From Verrucomicrobiota bacterium (GTDB lineage Bacteria; Verrucomicrobiota; Verrucomicrobiia; Opitutales; Opitutaceae), in contig JAEWQP010000018.1 in the NCBI GenBank assembly GCA_023399155.1, positions 1-64,000 of the forward strand: a DNA stretch of 64,000 nt, in the 5' to 3' direction. The notes below the pieces were generated by a model. It was not told the origin of the DNA and made no database searches. It worked only from the letters and a program-made list of their open reading frames with translations. Shown here piece after piece: positions 18,107 to 27,220 of this stretch; position 1 is the first letter of the stretch; each line of letters opens with the position of its first letter. Both the position numbers and the translations under genes were made by a program.

Positions 18107-20416
18107 TCAGCGTCCAAGGATGCTGAGGAGGTTGCTGTAGCGATCGGTGAAAAGCACTTCACGACCGTCCAGCGGGAAGGCGTAGTCGGTTGCCGTGTCG
18201 ATCCGGCTGAGCATGCCGGCGTCTCGGGAGAGCAGGATCCAGGTCGAGGGCGATGCGCCGGGATCGGCGCCGAGATCCTGGACGTCGAGCCCATCGAAGC
18301 CGAGCCGTCGCGCGAGTGCGTGCACCACGGGCTTGAGATCGAGGAACCGATTCGAGGTGTGGATGGCGAGCACGGCGTTGGGTCCTCGCAGGTGAGCGGC
18401 ATACGTCTCGAAGGCTTCCAGTGTCATGAGGTGGACGGGGATGGCGTCGCTCGAGAACACGTCGACGGCGAGGAGGTCGAACTCGCCGGATCCGCCATGG
18501 GCGAGTTCCGACTCGAGGCTCAGGCGCGCATCGCCGAAGGCGAGCGAGACCTCACCCTGGCTGCCTTCCACGAAGGTGAACACCGCCGGGTCCGATCGCG
18601 AGAGCATCACGACGAGCGGATTGATCTCGTAGAAGCGAACATGGTCGCCGGGCTGCGCGTAGGCGGCGAGCGTGCCCGTGCCGAGGCCGAGCACGCCGAT
18701 GCGGAGCGGTTCACCGGGCCTGTGCTCGCGCAGGGCGTGGATCGCCAGCCCGACGCCGCTGCGAGGTGCGTAGTAGGTGGTCGGGGTCATCTCCAGGCCC
18801 TCCTCCCGCAGTTGCATGCCGTGATTGATGTTCCCGTGTGTCAGCTGCAGCACCTTTTGGTTGTCAGAATTGGCAAAGAGCCGGAGCCGCACCACGCCGT
18901 AGAAGTTTCGGCCGACGACGATGTGTCCGGCGGTGGTGTCGCGCCAGGCCAGGTAGACCGAGCCGGCGAGTGCGAGGCAGGTGGCGCCGACGAACAGGCG
19001 CGACCAGCCCGGCCACTGCGCCACCGCCGCGCGCCACGTCAGTAGACACGCGAACAGCGCGACGTTGATCGCAAGCATTCCCGCAAACCAGAGCACGGCG
19101 TCCTGTTCATCGATCGCCCGCAGCCGGTTTCCGAGCGGTGAGAGACTCAAGCCCGCCGCGAAGACGGCGAAGAGAACGAGCGCGACAAAGACCGCATAGT
19201 GGATCGGCGCTCCCCGGAAGAACGTCGAACGCCGGTCACGCGACCACGCGGCGGCGAAGATCATCCAGCCGAGGGCGGTCCCAAGATTGAACTCCCAGAA
19301 ATCTGAGAAGATCGCCGGCGCCAGCAGGCTCACGGCGGCGGCCCCGAGCGCCCCTCCCGTGGCGATGACCAGATAGTAGAGCGTGAGGTGAGCCCGCCCC
19401 GGGCGCAGGCGCGCGAGTTCGCCATGGCAGAGCTGGCAGAACAGAAACAGAAAAAGGCCGAGCACGGCCAGTTGCACGCCGACCGGGACGCTCACCGTGT
19501 TCGCGGCCGCGTAGATGGCACCGACCGTGACGAGAGCGGTGGGCGCGATCAGCCCGCGCGAGTACCAGTGCGGACGTTCGAAGCTCACGATGAACGTGAT
19601 CAGATAGAGCGCGAGCGGGACCATCCACAGGAACGGCACCACCGCCACATCCTGGCAGAGCTGGTTGGTGGTCGCGACGAGCATGAGCGACGCGGCGAAC
19701 GGGAGCAGAGCCCAGAGCAGAAGGGTCCCGAGGGGAGGCGCCCGGCGCCAGGTGCGCGGTTCGGCTTCCGCGTTTGCGCCCCCGGTGGCGACCGGCATGG
19801 CGGGCCCGGGGCTGCGGGCCGTGCGCACGGCCAGGAAGCCGCAGCCGAGTGCAAACGCCAGGAACAGTCCGCTCCACAGCCAAGCCTGTGCTGGAAGATC
19901 GAATACGACTTCGAACCCGAACGGGTAGGTGACGAGACCGGCGAGCGAACCCGCGTTGGAGAGCGCATAGAGCCGGTAGGTGCGATCGAGGGCCAGCCCG
20001 GCCCGCGCGTGCCAGCTCTGGAGCAGGGGTGCGTTGGCAGCGAGCACGAGAAACGGCAGCGCAACACTTGCGCCCAGCGCAACGAGCAACTGGAACACCG
20101 GATCGCCGTCGGGCGCGGGTTCAAACTGCCGGCCCGGCAGCAGGGGAACCCCGCCCGTGAGGGCGAGAGCCAGCAGCCAGAGGCAGGCGACGGCGAGCAT
20201 GGCCCCGTGGATGACCGCCTGCTGGCGCGGAGCGGCCCAGCGCACGAGCGCGTGCGCGTAGGCATACCCGGCAAGCAGTATGCCCTGGAAAAACACCTGA
20301 CACGCGCTCCACACGGCGGGCGACCCGCCAAACCACGGCAGGAGGTGCTTCCCGACGATGAACTGCACCTGAAAGAGCAGGAAGGCGGAGACGAAGATCG
20401 CAAAAGCGAAGACCAT
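18107..20416 (-). CDS. Multi-spanning membrane protein fused to a spermidine synthase-like domain
   Basis: About 769 residues from the ATG at 20416. The first 500 residues carry many hydrophobic helices beginning VFAFAIFVSAFLLFQVQFIVGK, as in the MFS/spermidine-synthase fusion family. The C-terminal domain has the methyltransferase-like SAM/dcSAM-binding sequence IGVLGLGTGTLAAYA, an acidic strand end (VRFYEINPLV) and FDLLAVDVFSSDAIPVHL. True aminopropyltransferase activity is not assured in such fusions. Earlier starts up to 20569 are open but lack hydrophobic or family-like sequence. A terminator lies at 17965-18002. Confidence 0.88.
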   Translation of the reverse strand: MVFAFAIFVSAFLLFQVQFIVGKHLLPWFGGSPAVWSACQVFFQGILLAGYAYAHALVRWAAPRQQAVIHGAMLAVACLWLLALALTGGVPLLPGRQFEPAPDGDPVFQLLVALGASVALPFLVLAANAPLLQSWHARAGLALDRTYRLYALSNAGSLAGLVTYPFGFEVVFDLPAQAWLWSGLFLAFALGCGFLAVRTARSPGPAMPVATGGANAEAEPRTWRRAPPLGTLLLWALLPFAASLMLVATTNQLCQDVAVVPFLWMVPLALYLITFIVSFERPHWYSRGLIAPTALVTVGAIYAAANTVSVPVGVQLAVLGLFLFLFCQLCHGELARLRPGRAHLTLYYLVIATGGALGAAAVSLLAPAIFSDFWEFNLGTALGWMIFAAAWSRDRRSTFFRGAPIHYAVFVALVLFAVFAAGLSLSPLGNRLRAIDEQDAVLWFAGMLAINVALFACLLTWRAAVAQWPGWSRLFVGATCLALAGSVYLAWRDTTAGHIVVGRNFYGVVRLRLFANSDNQKVLQLTHGNINHGMQLREEGLEMTPTTYYAPRSGVGLAIHALREHRPGEPLRIGVLGLGTGTLAAYAQPGDHVRFYEINPLVVMLSRSDPAVFTFVEGSQGEVSLAFGDARLSLESELAHGGSGEFDLLAVDVFSSDAIPVHLMTLEAFETYAAHLRGPNAVLAIHTSNRFLDLKPVVHALARRLGFDGLDVQDLGADPGASPSTWILLSRDAGMLSRIDTATDYAFPLDGREVLFTDRYSNLLSILGR

Positions 20417-20740
20417 CGCGCGGCCCGCCGCAGCGAGTATGCCGTGCGCGGGCCGACCCACAGTGCAACGGGTTCCGGCAGTCGCGAGTTCGCGGCATAG
20501 CCGCGTTGGGTGGTGGCGTGTTCGCGCCGGCGGCCCTGCCGAAGGCGGTGGCGCCATGGCTTCGTCCATGCACTGTGCAAACCCGCGGCGCTCGGCCTAC
20601 CGTGCGGCCAATTCGACGCCCAGTGTATCGCGCGCCCGGATGACAGGACGGCTGGCAATGATAGTCGATTGTCCCCTCCGTCCGCGCGTCCTCGGTTTGC
20701 GTTTGAGCGCGACCGTGCCTGCGGACGAGAATGGCTTGCG
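20417..20740. other. Divergent intergenic region, no gene seen
   Basis: 324 bases between the minus-strand membrane/spermidine synthase gene and the plus-strand unknown gene. It must hold both promoters. Both flanking frames remain open into it, so either start could lie further inside. I could not assign -35/-10 boxes, a riboswitch or an RNA gene. Confidence 0.4.
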
Positions 20741-21502
20741 ATGCGTGGGAACCGAATCGCTTCGGTCGGCGGCGCGAGCGCCGTGATTGCGCTTGTCGTC
20801 TATTTCTGGCCGGAACATCCCGCGCCGCAGGAGTCCCGGCGGGTCGATGGACCTGGCCAGTTAAGCCACATGGAAGCGCCTCTTCGCGCCATCAGTGATC
20901 CGCCTTCCCAACATGACGAATCGACGCCGACGGCGAAACCAGCCGTCGCCACCGATGTGGTCGCCTCGCTGCGGCCGCCCTTTCTAGGCGATGGCTTCGT
21001 CCAAGAGATGCGCAAAGTCGGGGTGGAACTCAGCTCAGAGCAGCTCGCTGCGCTGACGGGGATCTGCCTGAAGACCGAAGCGACCGTTCTGAATCAGTTC
21101 GCGGCCTTCTCTAAAGTATCGGCTCCAGAGGCCGGGGTCAGGATCGTGGATGTGGCCCTTCCGCCGGGAATCGCGGAGCAGCTGAGGACAGACTTCTGGT
21201 CGGAGTTCAATGCCCACCTTCCAGGGGGGCGAACGCTCCAAACGCTCGACGTCCCCAGTCTCGTCTATGGCATCGAGATGCGTCTGAAGTTCCTCGGCGG
21301 CCGGCCTGTCACGTTTGCCTTCGAGGGCGATGCGGGCCGGCTGGTCGATTCTGAGATCATAACCTGCACGGAGACTTTCCGGGGCCACGAAGGAGAGCCG
21401 TTTCTGGAGGCGACGATATCTGGGGACCTCCCGCGTGTCGCCTTCCAGCCCATCTACGGTCCTCTGGCGGATCAGGTGCTGTTTGCCGAGCCGAAGCCGT
21501 AG
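20741..21502 (+). CDS. Single-span exported protein of unknown function
   Basis: 253 residues from the ATG at 20741. An uncleaved signal anchor near residues 8-22 (VGGASAVIALVVYFW) is followed by a Pro/Ser-rich linker and a soluble domain from about residue 80 (FVQEMRKVGVELSSEQLAAL). The final part has beta-strand character (GGRPVTFAFEG, FLEATISGDLPRV). I recognise no family. Codon use is less G+C-biased than its neighbours, hinting at a lineage-specific or acquired gene. It is followed by the tmRNA terminator region on the opposite strand. Confidence 0.7.
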   Translation: MRGNRIASVGGASAVIALVVYFWPEHPAPQESRRVDGPGQLSHMEAPLRAISDPPSQHDESTPTAKPAVATDVVASLRPPFLGDGFVQEMRKVGVELSSEQLAALTGICLKTEATVLNQFAAFSKVSAPEAGVRIVDVALPPGIAEQLRTDFWSEFNAHLPGGRTLQTLDVPSLVYGIEMRLKFLGGRPVTFAFEGDAGRLVDSEIITCTETFRGHEGEPFLEATISGDLPRVAFQPIYGPLADQVLFAEPKP

Positions 21503-21545
21503 AAGCGATGGGGCGTGGGGGTGGCTCCAGGAGCCTTGGTGATCC

Positions 21546-21579
21546 AACAAAAAGGCGCTTACGATAACGTAAGCGCCTT
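21546..21579 (-). terminator. Strong Rho-independent terminator of ssrA
   Basis: A perfect 12-bp stem, aaggcgcttacg (21552-21563) with cgtaagcgcctt (21568-21579), and a 4-base loop. On the minus strand it is followed by TTTTTTG. It lies 18 bases beyond the tmRNA CCA end. Confidence 0.93.
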
Positions 21580-21597
21580 CTCTGAAACGTATTCAAA

Positions 21598-21953
21598 TGG
21601 TGGAGGTGGCGGGAATTGAACCCGCGTCCCTTGTACCTTTGCGCACCGCCTCTACATGCTTAGCGCCTCTTTTATCTCGCCGACGTTACGCGAAAGCGCG
21701 CGCTTAAGCGCCGGCCAACCCCTGGTTGAAGATACGGCCGCGAGACCAGAGATACCTCGCGCGGCTATGCCTGCTGTCGTCGCTCCCATCCCCTAGCAGG
21801 CGTCGGGGTGGGAACGTCACTGCCGTTTAATTAAGCAGCGAGAGCCAGTTCTTCGTTGTTGGCGTTTGTTTTTTGATGACGGGTTAAGGGGAAGTCATCA
21901 CCCCCTGCATGCCACGATGCACGCGGGCGCAAGGTCGAATCCAGAACACCCCC
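21598..21953 (-). ncRNA. ssrA: Transfer-messenger RNA (tmRNA)
   Basis: About 356 nt, one-piece form. The 5' end GGGGGTG (21953-21947) pairs with CACCTCC (21608-21602) of the acceptor stem, followed by discriminator A and an encoded CCA (21600-21598). The 5' TTCTGGATTCGACC and the 3' GCATGTAG and GCGGGTTCAATTCCCGC (T arm) are hallmark tmRNA sequences. The resume codon GCC (21863-21861) lies about 90 nt from the 5' end and encodes the tag ANNEELALAA, followed by TAA (21833-21831). It rescues stalled ribosomes and marks nascent proteins for proteolysis. Terminated by the hairpin at 21546-21579. Confidence 0.97.
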
Positions 21954-22127
21954 GGAAAGTGACGAGTGACGAGCGTCGAGCGACGAGTGCCCGGACTCGG
22001 GCATCGTTGCACGTTGCTTGCTCACGCACGGGGACTGGGCCTTGAGCACCAGTCAAAGAACACAAGCAACCAGTGTGCACCAGGCCGCGCGGGATGCAAG
22101 TCCGCCGCGCATCGCCGCGGTCCCGGC

Positions 22128-23630
22128 TCAGTCGCCGAGCTGGAAGAATCCGCGGATCTTCTGGAGCATGCTGCTCCGGACCTGCTCGATCCGGGCGGCA
22201 CTCGCGTCGGGACCCGGGAGTTTTTCGTTGGCCAGTTGCCGCTGGGCCAGCAGGTCGCCGAGGCGGGCAAGGATCTCCGGGTTGTCCTGGATGAGTTCGG
22301 CGAAGGCCGGCTTGCTGATCTCGATCGCCTCGACCTCGGTGCGGGCCACGGTCGTCGCGGTCCGGCTGGCGCCGGTGAGCACGGACATCTCGCCCAGGCA
22401 GTCCCCGGCCCGCAGGGTCGCCACCGTGGTGCAGGTGCCCTCCTTGTCGATCAGCACATCGACCTCGCCGGCCGTGAGCAGAAACATCGAGCCGCCGGGT
22501 TGGCCCTGCACCGTGAGCCGCTCGGATGGCGCGAAGAGCACCGCGGGGCTGCGGGCGACGAGGGACTCGACCTGTGTCGGTGTGAGAAATCCGAATACGG
22601 GGTGGCCGCCGAGCACCCGGACGGCGGCGGCACGGGCTTCGGCGTGGGTGTCCGCGGGGCGGGCCCGGTGGATGGTGAGCTGCGGGTAGGGGATTTCCAT
22701 GCCGGCGCGGCGCACGGCATACCAGAGGTTCACGCGCAGGTCGCTGAGCACCTGGCGGGAGTTGCCGTGGTCGTCGATCGAGACCTCCACCTCGTAGACG
22801 ACGGCGTTGTCGCCCAGCTCCATCACCTCGATGTGCGGGGGCGGCTCGGGGCAGGTGTTCCTTACCGAGGCGGCGGCGGCGCGGAGTACTTCGAGGGCGC
22901 GGGCGGGCGGCACGTCGTAGTGCAGGCCGATGGTGGTCTTGACCGCGTGAACGGCGTTGGGTTCGTGGAAGTTGACGATCGATTCCTGGACGACCTTGGA
23001 GTTGGGAACGTCGACAAACACGTCCTCGTCGGTGAGCAGGCGGACGGAGCGCCACGTCACCTCCACCACTCGGGCCTCTCGTCCATCGATGAGGAGCCAG
23101 TCGCCGGTCTTGAAGGGCTTCTCGATGAAGAGCGCGATGCCCGCGATGGTGTTGGCGAGCAGGTCCTGCATGGCGAGGCCGAGCACGATCGCGGCCACGC
23201 CGGAGCCCGCGAGCAGCCCGGGCACCTCCTGCCCGTAGACGAACTGGAGCACGACCAGCAGCATCGCGACGAAGAACGCAAGGCTGGTGGCATCGGAGAG
23301 CAGCCGGGGAGCGGATGAAACCGAACCCTTGGAGGCCCGACGTTTCCACAGGAAATGATTGGCCAGCGTGGCGAGTGGAAAGGCGCCAAGCAGCAGCGTG
23401 GCGCCGAGCAGGTGCGCGAGGGCCCCATCCCGCCATTCGCCGGGCGCCACGGCGAGGCGGATCCCGATGAGCAGCCCGAACGCGAGCGCGAATCCGTGGT
23501 ACACCCAGCGGAAGCGCACGCCGTGCCGCCGCTGCAGCAGCTTGGCGACGACGATCAACGCCACGTACACCAGGCCCGCGGTCCCGAGGGCGAGCGCGGC
23601 TTCCTCCGTGCCGGCAATGAACTCGCTCAT
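22128..23630 (-). CDS. MscS-type mechanosensitive channel with C-terminal cyclic-nucleotide-binding domain
   Basis: 500 residues. N-terminal transmembrane helices (residues 12-110) lead to an MscS core with the TM3 segment VPGLLAGSGVAAIVLGLAMQ and the beta-domain motif FIEKPFKTGDWLLIDGREARV. From about residue 350 a Crp/CNMP-binding domain follows. Its phosphate-binding cassette GEMSV...SRTAT keeps Glu414 and Arg423, the residues that hold the cyclic phosphate. Such channels release solutes when the membrane is stretched and may be gated by cAMP/cGMP. It is the last gene of an operon headed by a class III adenylate cyclase and starts 9 bases after the M48 peptidase stop. Confidence 0.93.
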   Translation of the reverse strand: MSEFIAGTEEAALALGTAGLVYVALIVVAKLLQRRHGVRFRWVYHGFALAFGLLIGIRLAVAPGEWRDGALAHLLGATLLLGAFPLATLANHFLWKRRASKGSVSSAPRLLSDATSLAFFVAMLLVVLQFVYGQEVPGLLAGSGVAAIVLGLAMQDLLANTIAGIALFIEKPFKTGDWLLIDGREARVVEVTWRSVRLLTDEDVFVDVPNSKVVQESIVNFHEPNAVHAVKTTIGLHYDVPPARALEVLRAAAASVRNTCPEPPPHIEVMELGDNAVVYEVEVSIDDHGNSRQVLSDLRVNLWYAVRRAGMEIPYPQLTIHRARPADTHAEARAAAVRVLGGHPVFGFLTPTQVESLVARSPAVLFAPSERLTVQGQPGGSMFLLTAGEVDVLIDKEGTCTTVATLRAGDCLGEMSVLTGASRTATTVARTEVEAIEISKPAFAELIQDNPEILARLGDLLAQRQLANEKLPGPDASAARIEQVRSSMLQKIRGFFQLGD

Positions 23631-23639
23631 GGCGCGGCG

Positions 23640-24458
23640 TCAGGAGGTCGGTGACGGGCGTGGCGTGTCCTTGGGCAGCTTCTCCAGGCGCTTGTCGAGC
23701 GGAGGATGTGTCGAGAATGTCGCCTCGTGTTCACCGGCCCCGGAGGCCTTGAGGACCTCGAGGGCGGTGCGCAGGCCGCCCGGCGCGTATCCCGTGACCG
23801 CGGCCAGGGCGCGCCCATGCTTGTCGGCGTCGTATTCAGAATTTGAATCGTAGCCTGTCTCCAGGAGCTGCTTGGTGACGTCGCCGATCGCCTCGTCGAA
23901 TTTCGCGAAATCCGCATTGTTGTCGGCCACGATCTCCGAGACTCCGGTCAGCAACTCCCCGCGCGCAATCGCCCGGAGGGCGTGGCGCCGGTCGATGTGG
24001 ATGATCTCGTGGGCCAGGATGCCGGCGAGCGCGTCGTCGGTGGTGGCGAGCTGGTAGAGGCCACGGGTGATGAAGACGCGGCCGCCGGGAGCCGAGAAGG
24101 CGTTGACCTGGTCGGAGTTGAGGAGCCCGAACCGCCAGACGAGATCCTGGCGGTGTGAGTAGCGGCCCAGTGCCCGGCCCATCAGGTTGACGCGGAGCGT
24201 CGCGGCCTCATCGCGCCAGAGCCCGCCGAACCGTGAGACGATCTCGACGGCGACCGCATCGCCGATGGAGATTTCCTCCTCGAGGGAGAGTCCTGTGGCG
24301 CCCTTGGCGACCTTGCCGACCTTCTTGCCGGTGTCCTCGACCTTCTTCAGCTTGTCGCCGAGCTGGTCGAGCCCGGGAAACCCGGCGTGCACGGAGGCGG
24401 CGGCGAGCGCGAGGAGGACGGCCGCGGCGAGGGCGAGGGAGAGGGATCGCGACTTCAT
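23640..24458 (-). CDS. M48-family metallopeptidase, exported
   Basis: 272 residues from the ATG at 24458, which overlaps the previous gene's stop as ATGA. A signal peptide (SLALAAAVLLALAAASVHA) directs it to the periplasm. The zinc site HEIIH is within ILAHEIIHIDRRHAL, and the third ligand Glu is likely in SEYDADKHG. The C-terminal STHPPLDKRLEKL is typical of the BepA/YfgC/LoiP branch, which degrades or assists outer-membrane proteins. It lies between an SH3-domain gene and a cyclic-nucleotide-linked MscS channel. Confidence 0.92.
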   Translation of the reverse strand: MKSRSLSLALAAAVLLALAAASVHAGFPGLDQLGDKLKKVEDTGKKVGKVAKGATGLSLEEEISIGDAVAVEIVSRFGGLWRDEAATLRVNLMGRALGRYSHRQDLVWRFGLLNSDQVNAFSAPGGRVFITRGLYQLATTDDALAGILAHEIIHIDRRHALRAIARGELLTGVSEIVADNNADFAKFDEAIGDVTKQLLETGYDSNSEYDADKHGRALAAVTGYAPGGLRTALEVLKASGAGEHEATFSTHPPLDKRLEKLPKDTPRPSPTS

Positions 24459-24958
24459 GGGCGGTATTCTCCGAGTTGGTTGTCGCGAAGGAATGTCTCG
24501 ACCGCCTCGCCGTCGACCTTGTCGGAGGCGGCGTCGAGCCACTCGAGGTCGGCCTGGGCGGCACCGGCGCCGTGACGCTCGGCGAATGCCTCGGCTGCCG
24601 GCGCGATCCCGCGGCCGGCGGCCACGGTGTCGGTCTCGCTGGCGGACACGGTGGTCAATCCCGCAGCCGGCGCGAGCGTCGGCTTGTCGGTGGCCACGTT
24701 GCCCTGGAAGACCCATCCAGCCGCCTTCTTGGACTTCACACGCAACCAGGGTCCGCGGACCTCTTCGATCTTCAGGGACTCGGCGAACCCCACCGAGCCG
24801 GTCGCTTCGGCGAGCGGCTTGGGCTCGGCGAGGAGATTTGTTTCGTTGCGCTTCGAGAATGCGGTGTCGCCCTTTTCGTAGGCGGCGACCCCGGCCAGAA
24901 GCGCGAGGGCGAGCAGGCTCCCTCTGGCACCCTGGCGTATGAGGCGGTGCGTGTTCAT
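24455..24958 (-). CDS. Exported SH3-like domain protein
   Basis: 167 residues from the ATG at 24958, which overlaps the cyclase stop as ATGA and thus suggests translational coupling. One hydrophobic N-terminal segment (SLLALALLAGVAAY) is followed by a bacterial SH3-like domain (VGFAESLKIEEVRGPWLRVK and AAGWVFQGNVA). Such domains often bind cell-wall material. The C-terminal half (TTVSASETDTVAAGRGIAP onward) is of no recognised fold. It overlaps the M48 gene by four bases and probably acts with it. Confidence 0.82.
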   Translation of the reverse strand: MNTHRLIRQGARGSLLALALLAGVAAYEKGDTAFSKRNETNLLAEPKPLAEATGSVGFAESLKIEEVRGPWLRVKSKKAAGWVFQGNVATDKPTLAPAAGLTTVSASETDTVAAGRGIAPAAEAFAERHGAGAAQADLEWLDAASDKVDGEAVETFLRDNQLGEYRP

Positions 24959-27051
24959 TTGGTCTCCAGTTTCAGTGTCGGTTCCCAGTCCGCAGGGGGC
25001 GGTGAGTTCGCCCACCGGCGGGCTTCCGTGAGATAGCGTGTGGCAAGGACGTCGTCAGGCCTCAAGTACACAGCCTCTTCCATGGCCCGAACGGCCCGTC
25101 CGAACCGGCGGGCGCAGAACGCCTCGAAACCCTCCAGGTAGGAGGCCACGAACTGGTGGGTGTTTTCATCCGCTCGCTCGAGTTCCGCGATGAGTTCATG
25201 CACGGTCACGGCCTGTTCCTTGCCCTTCACGCGAATGTGTCCGACCGGTCGGGTCAACATCGCATCGGCCACGCGCGCCGCCGTGAGCGGTCCGAGGAGG
25301 ATGGTCGTCCCGAACTCCTTGTTGGCACCCTCGAGGCGCGAGGCGAGGTTCACGGCGTCGCCGAGCACGGTGTAGTTGCGTTTCTTGGCTGAACCGACGT
25401 TGCCGACGATCATCTCGCCGGTGTTGACTCCGATGCGCATGCCGAGGCGCAGGCCGTGGTCGCGCTCGAGCTGGTCATTGAGGCGCGCGAGGCAGCGCTG
25501 GCTCTCCAGTGCGGCCCGGCAGGCGGCGAGGGCGTGGTTGTCGAGTTCCTCGGGCGCGCCAAACACGGCCATGATCGAGTCGCCGATGTATTTGTCGAGG
25601 TAGCAGCCCTGGCTGATCACGCACTCGGTCAGGTGCTCCAGGAACGTGTTGACCAGCGTCACGAGGCGATCCGGCGGCATCTTCTCGGAGAGCGTCGTGA
25701 ACCCGGCGAGGTCCGAGAAAAACACAGTGAGTTCGCGCCGCTCGCCCCCGAGCTTGAGCGAGTCGGGGTCCTGGATCAACCGATTGACTACGGCGGGCGA
25801 CACATACGTGCCGAACCATCCCTGGATCTCGCGCTTGCGCGCGCGTTCGAGCTGAAAGCTCTGCACGGCGATGGCCGAGAACGACACGACGCTGCCCAGC
25901 GCCGGCACAGCCGGAGCGACCCACACGCCGAAGTTGAACAGCACCGCGCTGCCTCCGACGAACAACACGACAGGCAGGCCTGCAGCGATCCCCGGGGACA
26001 CCAGGCCGGTGCCTTGGCGGCCATAGAACCCGACCAGCGCGACGCACAGGATCAGCGCCACGAAGCCCGTGCGGGCACCCGTATCGGTGAGGAAATCGCC
26101 CCCCAGAAAGTTCGCATACGCCGTCCAGTGCGTGATCACGCCGGGCTCGGGACTGCCGACCGGCGTGGCGATGGCATCGAAGGCGGCCTTCGCATTGGGG
26201 CCCACGAAGACCGTGCGACCGCGTACGAGGCGGAAGATCTCGCCTTCGGGTTCAGGCAGCGCATCGATCGCCCGAACGAGTGCCGCGGGCGCGAGATCGG
26301 GAGCGGCCTCGGAGGCCTGATCGATCATCTGCAATCCAGCGGCGGCAAACGGCGCGGCAGGGATCACGGGCACGCCGCGCGCGCGCAGCGTTTCCAGACC
26401 GCCCCGCCAGCGCAGGTAGGCGGGCGTCGGCGGCTCGTCTGTGGGCGGGCGTTGCAGTGCGGCCTCAACCAGAGAGTTGTTGCGCGGGTAGCGACGAATC
26501 ACGCCGTCCTCATCGGGGTGGGAGTTGACCAGACCCCAGCGGCTCCGCCCCTCGAAGAGCATGGGGTGTTCGGCGCGGAACGCGGGCGGCCAGACCACGG
26601 GCAGTTGCACGATGCCGTTGCGCGGATTGCGTGAGGCACCGAGCGTCACTTCCGTCATCCCGGCACCGACCGCCCCGAGCAGTTGATCAAAGTCGGCGCG
26701 GTCGGACTCCTCGAAGAAGATCATGTCCATGACGATGCGACGGGCCCCGGCACGGTGCAGCCCGGCGAGGAGCCCGGCGAATGCGCTGCGCGGCCAGGGC
26801 CAGCGCATGCCGAATTCGCGGCCCATGGCCTGCAGGGATTGCTCGTCGATCAGCACGATCGCCGTGTCGGGCGGGAAGGGCGCCTGGGCCGCGAGACGGC
26901 GTTGCAGCAGGTCGAACCACGTGCGGTCGATCCGCTCCGTGAGTCCGCTGAAGACGAGCAGGAGTACCAACGCCAGGGCCACCAGCGGGGCAGCCCAGGC
27001 ACGGAAGATCGACGAAACCGCGGAGGGGCGCGCCATGGTGCGACCGGGCAT
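24955..27051 (-). CDS. CHASE2-domain class III adenylate cyclase
   Basis: About 698 residues (ATG 27051; ATG 27036 is an alternative). After an N-terminal helix, a large CHASE2 extracytoplasmic sensor (about 40-350) contains DTAIVLIDEQSL and RIVMDMIFFEE. Three helices (about 360-430) then lead to the catalytic domain. Metal ligands Asp447 (FFSDLAGFT) and Asp491 (YIGDSIMAVFG), base-selecting Lys487 and Thr561, and transition-state Asn568 and Arg572 are all present, fitting an active class IIIb adenylate cyclase. The C-terminus has one TPR-like unit. It heads the operon that ends in a channel with a cNMP-binding domain. Confidence 0.94.
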   Translation of the reverse strand: MPGRTMARPSAVSSIFRAWAAPLVALALVLLLVFSGLTERIDRTWFDLLQRRLAAQAPFPPDTAIVLIDEQSLQAMGREFGMRWPWPRSAFAGLLAGLHRAGARRIVMDMIFFEESDRADFDQLLGAVGAGMTEVTLGASRNPRNGIVQLPVVWPPAFRAEHPMLFEGRSRWGLVNSHPDEDGVIRRYPRNNSLVEAALQRPPTDEPPTPAYLRWRGGLETLRARGVPVIPAAPFAAAGLQMIDQASEAAPDLAPAALVRAIDALPEPEGEIFRLVRGRTVFVGPNAKAAFDAIATPVGSPEPGVITHWTAYANFLGGDFLTDTGARTGFVALILCVALVGFYGRQGTGLVSPGIAAGLPVVLFVGGSAVLFNFGVWVAPAVPALGSVVSFSAIAVQSFQLERARKREIQGWFGTYVSPAVVNRLIQDPDSLKLGGERRELTVFFSDLAGFTTLSEKMPPDRLVTLVNTFLEHLTECVISQGCYLDKYIGDSIMAVFGAPEELDNHALAACRAALESQRCLARLNDQLERDHGLRLGMRIGVNTGEMIVGNVGSAKKRNYTVLGDAVNLASRLEGANKEFGTTILLGPLTAARVADAMLTRPVGHIRVKGKEQAVTVHELIAELERADENTHQFVASYLEGFEAFCARRFGRAVRAMEEAVYLRPDDVLATRYLTEARRWANSPPPADWEPTLKLETK

Positions 27052-27220
27052 CAGCGCAGACGGACGCCCCGAGGAGCAAGCTTGAACCGGCGGGCGCGGA
27101 TTTCGGGGGAACCCTTCATGCCCGCCGCTTTTCCGTCGAAGTAGAAGAAACCGCGGCCCCGCGGCCACCATTCCATTCCCAAGCGCCCGGATTCCCGGGC
27201 CCGCTTCAGACGCTTTCGCC

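Noticed and set aside
21898..23436. Minus-strand 512-codon frame spanning the tmRNA 5' end and the MscS gene
   Set aside because: It overlaps a confidently folded tmRNA and is out of frame with the MscS domains.
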